Assembly (NCBI GenBank): GCA_003640385.1
Contig: RCAB01000763.1
Span: forward strand, 1 to 21,157
From: Setaria digitata
Lineage: Eukaryota; Nematoda; Chromadorea; Rhabditida; Setariidae
Direction: 5' to 3'
DNA length: 21,157 nt
Each line of letters opens with the position of its first letter. The first letter of the stretch is position 1. The notes beneath the pieces were generated by a model that saw nothing but the letters and a program-made list of their open reading frames with translations, did not search any database and was not told the origin of the DNA. Below, piece by piece: positions 1 through 10,233 of this stretch. A program made the position numbers and the translations under genes.

Positions 1-12
1 TGTTTGATTACT

Positions 13-456
13 CAGTGCATTCCAGATAATCATTTCTTTGTGTCGCTGTTTTTCGTCACTGACACTTGTAAAAATTTTCAATCTTATTTATTTATTGCAT
101 GCCTTTTTATCATCTATTGCATGTTTTTTCTTTGCTTATATCTTAATTAGTCAGTGCACTTCTTTGTGTTACTGTTTTTGCTACTGGCACTGCTCGTTTT
201 CTTTTCCACTTTCTGTTAATTTTTTTACAGTTTCGATCTTATTAATTTATGGCATGCTTTTTTTGTTACTTACTGATGTGCTTCCTTTGCTTGTAACATG
301 TAATACTCACTGCATGTCCTTCCATCAGATGATAATTCCTAGGATTATTTTCCTTACTTTCTTGCTTCCACTAACTGCACCTGCATTTTTTTCTCTTTAT
401 AACCTTTTTCACATGATGCTACTTTCCGATTACATTAATTTATGGCATGCTTTTTA
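13..456. repeat. Degenerate T-rich repeat, about three diverged units
   Basis: Recurring blocks in the same order: CAGTGCA at 13-19 and 152-158; CTTTGTGT(C/T)(G/A)CTGTTTTT at 36 and 162; and ATTTATTGCATGC / AATTTATGGCATGCTTTTT at about 83-108, 236-264 and 428-456. Spacing varies (about 126-192 bases), so the units are diverged and have indels. A long plus-strand open frame (38-493) runs through this, but its content (Phe, Leu, Cys, Ser) is what T-rich DNA gives by chance. Confidence 0.5.
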
Positions 457-2440
457 CTTAATTTCTTCTGTAGATTTTTGTTATTTTTATTAATAAGTTT
501 AATTGTTTTGCTTGTACACTTACTGCTTGCTATTTAATCAGAGAACTATTTACCTTTTTCGTTACTTGCACTTATTGAATGGTCAATTTTTCTTCTCCTT
601 TATAATTTTACACTTCTTTTTATTCATTCTAATTTTAAAATGATGAATTCTCTGACCGGATAGTTCCTTTTTTTTGTTCACTTTTTCGAAATTTTTATCA
701 AGCGTTGTTTTCGAGCTGGTTTTCTTATCATATTTCTTTTAGTACTCTCACACCATAAGGATTTTATATCAGCTTTACCTAATGTATGCATTTTGTTTAA
801 CTTTTCTTGTTGAATTTCTTTCTTGCTACATTTATTCTGCACGTTTTATAATTTAATTATCACATATTTTTTTCAGTAACTATGGAGCGTATGTTTTTTT
901 TTGTCACATTATTCGTTGTCTCTATCATTTTGTCATCCCTTCTTATATATAGCAACTGTTAAATTCTGGATTTTCAGTTTGACGACGAAAGCATATAAAT
1001 GATCAGATCAAAAATAGATGAGAAAAATTGAGTATTATTTCGTTTCTAGGAACATTTGAAATTTCAACGAATTGATTCAGTATATTAAGGTAATGATTTT
1101 GCAAGCGTTTTGATGACATGTTTGATTGATAAGTCTTTCGTGCAGAGAGATAACTGAATAATACGAAGTAAAACTGTCTTGGCGGAATATTTTTCCTTTA
1201 CTTGCAAATCTTTTTACAATTTCTGCAGAAGTTTATTAGTATTATTATATTGCGAAAAGTTAAGAAAATCGCTTTGAGCTATTTCTCATTTGGTCCAAGA
1301 AACGCAATTTTAGGTTCGTCTTTTTTTGGTAGAATTTGATATCTAAATTGAATTTTATCAAATTTTAGTTTAAAAATTTTTTTGAGGAAAAATTTTGCCG
1401 AAATTTCTTTTCCTTTCATATTACCTAGAAATGCATGCTAGCAATAGAGGCGAGTGAAATTTTATTGTTACGAATTTTAAAAGTGCTTCATTCAATTAAA
1501 ACTAGAAATTCTTCTATAATTTAACTTTTATCTAACGCTTGAATTGGTCGGTTTTTGATAAGCACATTTTTTTCTACATCTTGATGAATGGCAATAATTA
1601 TTGAGGGGAAAATTAAAATTTTTTAAAAAATACATCTTTGTTTTGCTGATAAAATCATCTAATTTTTTTTACATTTTTTTAATTTGTCAGGAAAAAATTT
1701 TTTGCTTCTAATTTTTCACAGATTTTAATAAAACACTTGTAATAACAAAAATGATAAAAATTTTTAATTTTATAAACCTATCAAGCAAAGAATGCAAATG
1801 TTGGAACTTTCACGGTTCAAATAAGTTTGGTTGGGGAATTTATACATTTCATCTGACCATTTAAAATAATACCTTCAATAAAATTGCAATACGGAGTTTC
1901 ATATGAATACTGATCATGCCTGATTTTATTGCTCTTATTCTTTGAAAATATATAAATATATTTTAGAATTTTATTAATTCCTACGAAAGAATAAAACAAC
2001 TATAGTATTTATGGAATCTAATTACAAATAACGGTTTTTTTTTAAGATAATTTGTTGGCTGGGAAATTTTCTTAATTACGCGAAGAATTTTTCGATTTTT
2101 ATCACAGAAAATGTTAGCTTCGGATTCAAAGATTGATCCATTTTAGTTCAATTTCAATTAACTGATTTTAGATTAGGTGCAGTCGGATAAATTAATTTGT
2201 GATTCTACTACCCATCGTCTATAGCAAGTAGGAATTGATTTAACAAATGATATCTGTAACTGATCAAATAATTGGAAAATTTGAATGCAAGTTGAATTTT
2301 GCTATTTAAAAAATTTATTGCAGTTTTATAAAATAGCTGAAAAACCTTAGAAACAAACAGCTGATTTAATTTTCGATTGCATTTGTTGCAATTTTGACAA
2401 AAACTAATTTCCATAAAAATTTTTTTTTCTGCAAAATACA
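457..2440. other. AT-rich region, no gene seen
   Basis: T-rich up to about 960, then mixed AT-rich sequence. I see short frames only and no chain of splice-compatible exons. A minor acceptor-like GATTTTCAG near 978 opens only six codons before a stop. Confidence 0.4.
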
Positions 2441-2450
2441 ATTGAAATCC

Positions 2451-2552
2451 TCATACTAATAGTCCAGGATAGTTTTTTCTCTCAGCACTCTGGTGAAGGA
2501 TAAAACCATTCATAATTTCTGCTGTATTCGTAAGCAGTAAATTATCAACGAA
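2451..2552 (-). other. Short minus-strand open frame, possible exon
   Basis: A 33-codon minus-strand frame ends LHQSAERKNYPGLLV and TGA (2453-2451). An acceptor-like AATACAG lies inside it. It has a coding look but no partner exon was found, so it may be chance. Confidence 0.12.
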
Positions 2553-2982
2553 TCAATTAACAACTGCTCTGTCCATAAAATTAGATACTATAAATGAAAC
2601 GTTCTTGTGAAGCAAATAAAACTTTCTTTCCAAACTTTCCCAACTTTTCAAACTAAATTCTGTTTTGCTTTATCGTAACTAATGTAATTTTACTGAAATA
2701 TTGACTGGACTTTTTTTTTTTGAATTAGTGAAACATTAAATCTGAACATTACACATTCCACTCAGCTGTATAATGATTTATTTATTTTTGTGACTTGATT
2801 TTTCAATTACAGCAGTAAATAATAATTTTATCAATCATGGTTTAATAAAAATAATAATAGAACGTCTGTTTTCAATGGTAAAATAAAACGTTAAAACAGA
2901 CGAATATCTATAATCCATAAGCCAATATTATAACCAATAGCATAGACTTAGCTTAAACAACAAAAAACAAGGCCTGTATGGC

Positions 2983-3464
2983 AAATAGAAGAATGCCTAT
3001 GGCTAAAAACTTAAAATCCCTCTGACCTAAAAAATTAAAAAACAAAAAGGTAGGGTGACAAAAAATAACAATTTGAATCCAAAAGAATTTAATGCAAAGG
3101 CTTATCAATGCTGTAAATACCAGTATCTCTACCTTCAACATAATGCTACCATTGCCATCGTAGTTCTACCATCTTAGGCTTCAACATGCAGGTAGCTTTG
3201 GTGACCAAATATGAAAGAAAAATAAATANAAGAATGCCTATGGCTAAAAACTTAAAATCCCTCTGACCTAAAAAATTAAAAAACAAAAAGGTAGGGTGAC
3301 AAAAAATAAAAATTTGAATCCAAAAGAATTTAATGCAAAGGCTTATCAATGATGTAAATACCAGTATCTCTACCTTCAACATAATGCTACCATTGCCATC
3401 GTAGTTCTACCATCTTAGGCTTCAACATGCAGGTAGCTTTGGTGACCAAATATGAAAGAAAAAT
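2983..3464. repeat. 241-bp direct tandem duplication with an N at the junction
   Basis: Copy 1 is 2983-3223 and copy 2 is 3224-3464. I see only two clear differences (C/A near 3068 and C/A near 3111 of copy 1). The single ambiguous base (3229) lies a few bases into copy 2, at the junction. Minus-strand reading gives two near-identical hydrophobic peptides beginning MLKVEILVFT; they carry no splice context and I do not treat them as genes. Most likely two overlapping contig ends joined without merging; a young tandem duplication is the alternative. Confidence 0.85.
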
Positions 3465-4340
3465 AAATAACAAAAAATAAAAATAAGCAGAAAACAAACA
3501 AAAAACACAAACTCTAAAAAAATAAACTCACAAAATACAGAAAAATCATAATGTACAAAATTGAAATAGTCTAAAACATGCCTGCAGAAAAACGAAAAAG
3601 GGACCCCCCTAAAAACATAGGATAAAGAATAATACCAAGTCCCTACCTTTTTATACTAGCCACTATACGCTAACATATAAAATAGTGCAGCAACCATAGT
3701 TAATTCATAAAAATTGCAACAACATCGAATTACAAGAATAAAAAAGCAATAGTAAAAAAAAAAAACAATCAAATAATTGCAAAAAGATAAATCAAAAACA
3801 ACTCAACAACTCAAATAAGTGATATAAAATACTAAGAAAAAATAACTAGGAAACAAAATGAAAAAAATACAAACACACAAGAATTCTGTTCCAGTTATGA
3901 ACTATAAACATTTTAAAACAACCATAAAAACACAAATTAAGAAATAAACCAACAAGCTAAACCAAAACACAACAAAATAAAAAAAAGAAGTAAACAAGAA
4001 GACCTCATTAAAAGAAATTCCTTTAACAGCAGAAGTCATTTAAAAAGCTTAGTAATTATTGAGATATTAGAAAGTCTAAGCAAAAAAAAAACTGAAAATA
4101 ACAAAAAACCCTATCCAAACTTAAAATAATTCTTCCACTTCTTTTTACCTACACTTTCACTTTTTTCTTCCTTTCTTTTTTTCTTTTTTCCTCGTAATCT
4201 TTTTTCTTTCTTATCATTTTTTTTAAAACTATTTTTTTTCCCAAAGACATTTCAATATTCAGCAAAGAAAGGATGTTAAAGATAAGAAATTGCAAATTTA
4301 AATCGTAGAAAAAAAATTCGAAACAAAAGTTCAATAAAAA
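3465..4340. repeat. A-rich simple-sequence stretch
   Basis: 3465-4140 is dominated on the plus strand by A-runs broken by C, T or G (AAAACAAAC, AAATAAAC), the mirror of the T-rich window start. 4149-4334 switches to T/C-rich; its minus reading is a lysine-rich low-complexity frame that I do not consider a gene. No exon chain seen. Confidence 0.5.
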
Positions 4341-5370
4341 AGTTCTGATACCTTTTTATGATAAGTCGTGTGAAATCGTGGTTCTCTTTGTTCAAAATCG
4401 AAATGAAATATTTGCTAAGTTAACTGTTTGATTAAAGAAACAATAAAAACATGAATATTAGCAGAATTGCAAAAATAAATTAATTAATAGACACCGAAAA
4501 ATCAAATTCAGTAAATGAATCGAAGTGCAACTAATGCAATCACCTGAGAGATTAACCAGTTTATTTTTACTTTTATCTGCCTTGCAATTTTCAACATTTA
4601 TAATATACTGGTACAACTCTAGCACTCAGAATCACTTATTTACATTTAGATCCAAACAGATTGGATTGTCGATAGCGATGAATTCAAATTGATTTTGAAT
4701 ATTATTAGATTTTCCAACGTAATTCGTTGAAATTTATAATCAAAGCAGACATGAAAAGGCAATATTAAATAAAGGAAAATTCTGAAGGTAAAGCAGTAAA
4801 TTTGTTAAATTTATTCAGAAGCTTAATTGCATAACTTGACATAAAGCTTGTTCCCGAAGCTTATTTTTTGAAAATTTGAAAATTAAAAGTATCTTCTCTC
4901 AAAAAGTTTACAAGTCGATGTAATGGCTTACCTTGACTCCAAACTTATCCTCTCACCTTTCTTCTTCCACTTTTTGTCACTGGAGAAATATCCGAAATTT
5001 AAAAAAGACTACTAGATAGAAACGATTTTCTGCTTCACTATGTTTGCCGGTTCGCAAGATTACCTTTCTTTAGAAAATAAACAAATTCAGTAATACTGAA
5101 AGTGTTAATCATTCTTTCGTGCAATCTTTGCTATCGTCACAATGACCTTGTTGAAACTATAACAAAAGTTGAACGCAAACCTTTTAGAAATTTAGACTTG
5201 TTCAAATGTGATATAACTTTTTTTCAATATCAGCTTCGATTGTAGCTGTATTAATTCCATTACATTGTGATTAGATTAATTTCAATCAGCAAAGATTATT
5301 TGTTAATTAAGTTATAAAGGTGACCAAAGTGATTTCACAATATTATCAAATACACTCAACACTCAACAAC
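4341..5370. other. AT-rich region with one minus-strand exon-like island
   Basis: Mostly featureless. Minus-strand 4979-4932 is flanked by TTTCTCCAG and a TCAAG/GTAAGC donor and reads DKKWKKKGERISLESR. A neighbouring GC-richer stretch (about 4990-5060) and a Cys-containing frame near 5160-5110 (FQQGHCDDSKDCTKE then TGA) also look coding. Their phases do not join convincingly, so no gene is claimed. Confidence 0.2.
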
Positions 5371-5455
5371 TAATCGATAATTGATCAATCGTGGAAACTG
5401 TATTACGTGTTTGAACCATAATTAAGTATTGCTGTATAATAATCTACCCATGTCA
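5371..5455. repeat. Dispersed repeat, copy 1
   Basis: Shares with 6858-6951 a diverged core: GATAATT, ATCGTGGAAACTGTATT, GTTTGAACCATAATTAAGTA, ATAAT(A/G)ATC and CCATGT. Same orientation. Possibly a remnant of a short non-autonomous element; ends are not defined. Confidence 0.5.
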
Positions 5456-6300
5456 AGTTTTTCTCTTTTTCCTCATTCCAGCCTGCCACAAAAAAATTTT
5501 CTAATTTTTTTAGCTATGTCTTTATTTTAACATGGTCGTAGGATGCTTCTAGTTGAAGATTAGAAATATTACATACACCTTTGGAAATTTCTATATGTTA
5601 GTTTAAATTCACCTTTATCAGTGATTTATGTTTCATCCGTTTGGTAGAATCATTTGAAGAAGGAAGATAAGCATGTTTAATGTATGTTTTCGATGCTTCG
5701 CATGCTGATAAAAGTTTTTTTCTTCACAATAAATGTCAGTAGTTCTACACTGAACTTGCTTTCCATATTCCCATAAATGAATTTTGACTAAAATCTTTTA
5801 CGAAGTAAAAGTACCAACCCGTGGATAATTCAATTCGAGCGAACTTAAGAATGCGACCAAATGACTCTTTGGAAATGTCCATGTATGTTCCATAAAAAAT
5901 TCATATGATAACAATCGTCAAACCATTCGGTTTTCTCATCTGCTGTTTAAGCAGCTTCTGATTTCAAATCAAACTTTAATTTCCAGAAATCTGCATAAAA
6001 AAATAACGTCAATATCAGGAATTTGTTTGATCAAGATTTTGACATCAGTTATTAAAATATCACATTTGGAGAAAAATTTTTACACTAGATTTATATTTTC
6101 TTCTATGCCACTATCTTATCACCTAAATTAGGTATTTGGTCCGAAACTTTTTTACTCATTCTGACTGACATATATCTTCAAATATCCATTTAATGCGATA
6201 AACTTATTCATTTAATTTAAAATCTTCGAAAATTTAGTCAAGTAAGATGGATGATAAATCGTCTGACGTAAATTAATCTCACCTATTTCTTTTTCATCAT
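5456..6300. other. AT-rich region, one minus-strand open frame
   Basis: Minus-strand 5917-5798 is open for 39 codons, with an ATG at 5893 (MEHTWTFPKSHLVAF..., TAA at 5800-5798). It is GC-richer than its flanks but no splice partner or poly(A) signal was tied to it. Nothing else seen. Confidence 0.15.
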
Positions 6301-6870
6301 CGAAAAAAATTACCTCGTTGACATAATGAGTAATGAATGAGTTCTTTACCGAGTCGATTACTGTAGATGTCGACTGTTTTTCACTACATAATAAAGTACA
6401 ATTTCGAATTGAAATTTGACCGAATTGCTTGAAACCTTAACTATTTTCCAAGGTGTTAAATTGTTGTAATGATTAATGAAAGTCACCGCAAATTATTTTA
6501 TCTGAAGTTTGAATGTGTAATGTCACTCCTGTGCACCGAATTTGAACCGTTAGTCCATTTAATCACTGAACTCTTCAAACTGATGTTTATTTGTTTAAAT
6601 CTACCTCACTAACATTCTTTCTAGTATCCCAATGATAAAAAGACGACCTTGGTTGAACTTTTTATTCTACTGGTTTTTGCTCCAATGGAAAAAAAATAAT
6701 TTAAAATTGCAAAATCCGGTGGGGAGAAACTTCAATTTGCTGCATATCTAAACAGAATACAGCATTGGTAGCCAGGTACTGCAGAGGGCTGGAATTAATC
6801 AAAAGAACAAACAAGTTCCGGGAATTCTATGGGATATATAATGCTCCTTTATTAGCACTGGATAATTAAT
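6301..6870. other. GC-richer island with competing frames on both strands
   Basis: Plus strand: 6470-6552 (ATG ATT AAT GAA... ending CC/GTTAGT) is phase-compatible with 6624 onward (acceptor TTCTTTCTAG); 6705-6869 is a separate 54-codon frame ending KFREFYGIYNAPLLALDN. Minus strand: 6372-6312 reads VDIYSNRLGKELIHYSLCQR before a GTAATT donor, and about 6590-6495 is open as well. The strands contradict each other, so I can only say that the stretch differs in composition from its surroundings and may be an exon cluster or a decayed element. Confidence 0.2.
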
Positions 6871-6951
6871 ATCGATTATATCATGGAAACTGTATTGTTT
6901 GTTTGAATCATAATTAAGTACTTTTGCATAATGATCCTCCATTCATGTTTA
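6858..6951. repeat. Dispersed repeat, copy 2
   Basis: Diverged direct copy of 5371-5455 about 1.5 kb away. The left part (GATAATTAATATC...CATC) recurs again near 7703-7730, suggesting a third, partial copy. Confidence 0.5.
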
Positions 6952-8396
6952 AAGAAAAACAACATAAACTAGATGAAAGAAAGGTTTTTAATAATTTAAT
7001 AGGAAAGTTTTCTAGATAAATATAATAAAATATACTTCAAGGTCTGAGAACTGTTGTTTAGAAATTTCTAAGATTTTATAATAGAAGACTAAATAGCAAA
7101 AACAATAATGCACTAAAATGACTATAAATTGAAAAAAATAAATGAAATTGATTGTAATATAACAATAATAATCGGTTTGCTGTATTTTCATCTACATTAG
7201 TTTGCTGTATGCAAACTTGTTTATTGGAAATTCACAATGAAATCAAATAACATATATCTTAATTTTCAGCCTTTTTCTAAAAATAATTTAAAGTCAAAAT
7301 GACTTTCATCTATAATGAAATTAAATTAAATTAGTATAGTTTAAATGAAGTCGGAAATGACATGGAGGTCATGTAACTATCTAATGACTACGCCTTAAAA
7401 TTCTGACTTCAAGGACTTATTTTCCTATTTCATGAAATGCTTGAGAAAGAAAGCAATGAATATGCGCTCATACTACTTCATATGTTTAACGATTTCCGGA
7501 ACTAACTGGATGCAAGCGACATAATTGTGATTATACCTACCCATCCTTTAACCTTGTTATACCACATTCTTAGCAACAATTATTTTTGATGGCAGAAATA
7601 TCCAACTCGAAATATTCACTGACACAACTAAATTCATCATCATTCCAATTTCTTTAGCATATGATATCAAAGATCTGGTAACAATTAATGAATTATCATT
7701 GCTGATAATTAATATCCGCAATTACATCATCTTCAATTCGATTTCAACACTTCAATTTGACATCAGAGAAATCTTGCAAAAAAAGTTAAAGCATTATCTT
7801 GTACTACTGAATTAGTGAGGAGGAGGATATCCCTGTACATTCTTCATACCAATTTAATTACGGGATATTGTTTACTATTTTTATTTACCGCCTTCCTTTG
7901 TTACTTCCTTTTCACGAAAAGCCATTTAAAGTTGATTAATGATAATAAGCACTTCCTTTTGCTCACTTTTATAAAATTTCAGCAAAGTAGTTTGCTTTTT
8001 GGCTCACAATTCCCAAGGAGTGCTATTTGCGGTATTCCTTGGAAGAATATTAGTTAGTATTATTGATTTCATCTTAGAGATTGAATTTTAGCTTCATTTT
8101 AAATATTCCACATCTTCATATTAGTTCTTATTGATCGTACTTAAGCCTTATTTCTGTGTGACCAATAACCGAGTATATCCCATAATTGTTAACTGGTTTG
8201 TAATAATTGATTCTTTGGTAAGTTAAATATAAAATAAATTTAACACTTCGAACAATTGATTTTACCCCTCATGCCAGCACAACTAATTAACGCTTTGATT
8301 AAACTTTTTCATTTCTTACTATTCGATTTTTTTCTAAACAAGGAGAACCTGTAGAATTTAAGAAACGAACAGAAGATATGTCAAAGGTATCGCATT
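6952..8396. other. AT-rich region, no gene seen
   Basis: Apart from the partial repeat copy near 7703-7730, only short frames. A plus-strand 80-codon frame at 7815-8057 lacks splice signals and resembles chance T-rich translation. Confidence 0.35.
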
Positions 8397-9575
8397 TCAA
8401 GTTAATTCCGAAAAGAAGCAGAGGAAGAGATGACTTGCTTTCCTGTTCAATTTAAACTTTCCGATTGCTTTCTTGGTTCGTAATAGCTTTCTCCATGTGG
8501 TGTTTAAAATGGCTGTCAATGAAAGTGGCACAATTTCGGGAAATTATTTTCTTTTACATCTTGTATTTCAGTTATCTCAGTTGCGTTTTTTATTTTTTTT
8601 TAATCCAAACTTCCTGGGAGAACTTCCGTATTGTTTGATCATTTCAAGTTTTCATTTTATCGGCCAAAAAATTCCCAATCATTTGAGTATTTGAGTTTTT
8701 GCATATGCTTCCATAAAAAACTTTACCCCAATCACTTCTTGATTAAAAATGTAACCAAAATTCTTATTCATTTCAAACGAAATCATAAAAAACTAACAGA
8801 GCATCAGAAAATTTTCTCTCTGGTCCTTGGCTGTGAATTGGTCTCTCCGGAGAAAGCCTTTGACTAATTTTAGTTGGTCAGCAATATGTATCAAACTTTC
8901 TTCGGATACACTCCATTTAAATAAGCTGTGCATCGACAAATTTAACCATTGGTCTCATTCTTTATACATTAAGCTTTGGTGTTCCAATCGGATCTTTCGA
9001 GAAATTAGCGTAATTTCTTCATTTGAAGCAACGGATGAAAGTAAAAAAATATATGGCATTTATCGATGTTTCATGTAGAAATTTCTAGATAATAATTACT
9101 GAGCTTAAAGAAATTTTGAGAAATGACCAAAATATATTTATGCAGTCATATTTAGATGTATTTTTACTTACTACTTATTTTCTTTCTTCCCACCTTTTCA
9201 TCCTCACTTTCTTTGTTTTTCAAATTCAACTCAAACAACAAAGCTGTTGTTAAATTGCACATCAGGCTGAATTTTATTTTGCATTTATATTCGTTTGGCG
9301 AAGCACTCTTTCCAACAAGCACTCTTTCCGACTTAGCTTCTTGGCTAAATGGTAAAAAGAAATTGAAAAACTCAATTTGTATTATGCGTATTTTTCGTCG
9401 ATTGGCTTTAACAATGAATCCTTTCATTTTTTTCTTCCCCTTCTTGCTTATTTAGAATTTAGTTTCAGACCTTATTTCGGATTATAAATCTTATGTTTTT
9501 GACGTACGTGTTATGTGCAAGATCAAAATATTCTCCAGTCCTTGAGATGGAACTTATAAAAAGTAGAGCGATGCT
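8397..9575 (-). pseudogene. Possible minus-strand split gene or decayed gene
   Basis: Four phase-compatible exon-like pieces: 9575-9508 (acceptor TCTTTCTCTAG, donor GTACGT), 9344-9172 (acceptor TTTTTACCATTTAG, donor GTAAGT), 8863-8798 (acceptor AAAATTAG, donor GTTAGT) and 8512-8397 (acceptor TTCATTGACAG, TGA stop). They read SIALLFISSISRTGEYFDLA..., QEAKSERVLVGKSASPNEYK..., KGFLRRDQFTAKDQRENFL... and ILNTTWRKLLRTKKAIGKF.... The 57-codon second piece, with near-perfect splice sites at both ends, is the strongest. Upstream, 9590-9830 carries two overlapping minus frames with a coiled-coil look (LHRIESLSRNSQLCADLNN; LIEAQSKSSQVMSQ) related by a frameshift. No start codon is established and the same frame carries several stops between the pieces. 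It may be a working gene, a pseudogene or chance in AT-rich DNA. Confidence 0.27.
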
Positions 9576-10220
9576 CTAGAGAAAGATGATAATACTTAAT
9601 TTCAGCTTTAAAGCTTTTTCCGTTTGAGAAGAATAATTAAGTTCGGCCTCTTTCTTTCTTTTCATTCTATTTCCAAATTTCCAATCCTCGGAACATATTT
9701 GAGACATAACTTGAGAGGACTTTGATTGGGCTTCGATCAGTCTATTAAATTATCGAGAATGTTGTTTAGATCTGCGCATAATTGTGAATTTCTGCTTAAA
9801 GATTCAATTCTGTGTAAGGTGTCATTTGTCAAAACTAATTTTCTTCACATTTATCTTTTAAACTTTACAAAAAAAGCTTTGCTTAGTACATGTTTTTTAT
9901 TATTTTCAGGATTTTTATTTTAATTTAATTTAAAATAGTCAAGCTACGGTAAAACTCATTATATTTGGTAATGAGAGTTGATTTATCTGGTATCGTACAT
10001 CACAAATCCATGCACCCATTAACTGTCTATAATGTTAAATCAAATTCACTTACGAGTTCTAAATTATCGAAATTCAATTTGCAACTCTTTCCATAAAATA
10101 TCAGAGAAAAATTGATGAAATCGATGATCACAATGCGCTTTATATAAAAGGTCGTTTGGGATTGATTTTTAATTGCGCTTTTGAAAAAAAAAAAAAACTA
10201 GTTATCTAATTAGCATATAT
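9576..10220. other. Region between the minus-strand candidate and the receptor
   Basis: 9590-9830 carries the minus-strand coiled-coil-like frames described with the 8397-9575 candidate. From about 9840 to the receptor's first acceptor I see only AT-rich sequence. If both flanking genes are real, this is a divergent promoter region; no promoter motif was recognised. Confidence 0.3.
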
Positions 10221-10226
10221 TTACAG
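10221..10226 (+). promoter_or_regulatory. Possible trans-splice or 5'-UTR splice acceptor before the receptor start
   Basis: ATATTTACAG ends at 10226, eight bases before the ATG at 10234. In nematodes such an acceptor just upstream of a start codon often marks spliced-leader addition. The exon it would open (MDTLQFISEV..., 36 codons plus one base) ends at a phase-1 GTGATG donor that fits the phase of the TM1 exon. No TM1-frame ATG exists in the TM1 exon itself, so some upstream exon is required; this is the best candidate I see. Confidence 0.35.
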
Positions 10227-10233
10227 GAACGCT

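Noticed and set aside
38..493. 151-codon plus-strand open frame
   Set aside because: Lies in T-rich degenerate repeat DNA; residues are nearly all those encoded by T-rich codons, and it follows the repeat units, not a domain.
2953..3382. Pair of similar hydrophobic minus-strand peptides (MLKVEILVFT...)
   Set aside because: They are the two copies of the N-joined duplication, not a gene family; no start context, splice sites or poly(A) signal support them.
4149..4334. 61-codon minus-strand frame ending in a Lys/Glu/Arg run
   Set aside because: Low-complexity translation of a T/C-rich stretch, without splice sites or neighbours.
8473..9078. Three overlapping plus-strand frames in succession
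   Set aside because: They lie in different frames without splice links, opposite minus-strand pieces with better signals.
9156..9455. 99-codon plus-strand open frame
   Set aside because: It is antisense to the better minus-strand exon candidate (9344-9172), whose splice sites match consensus; the plus frame is Phe/Leu/Ser-rich chance translation.
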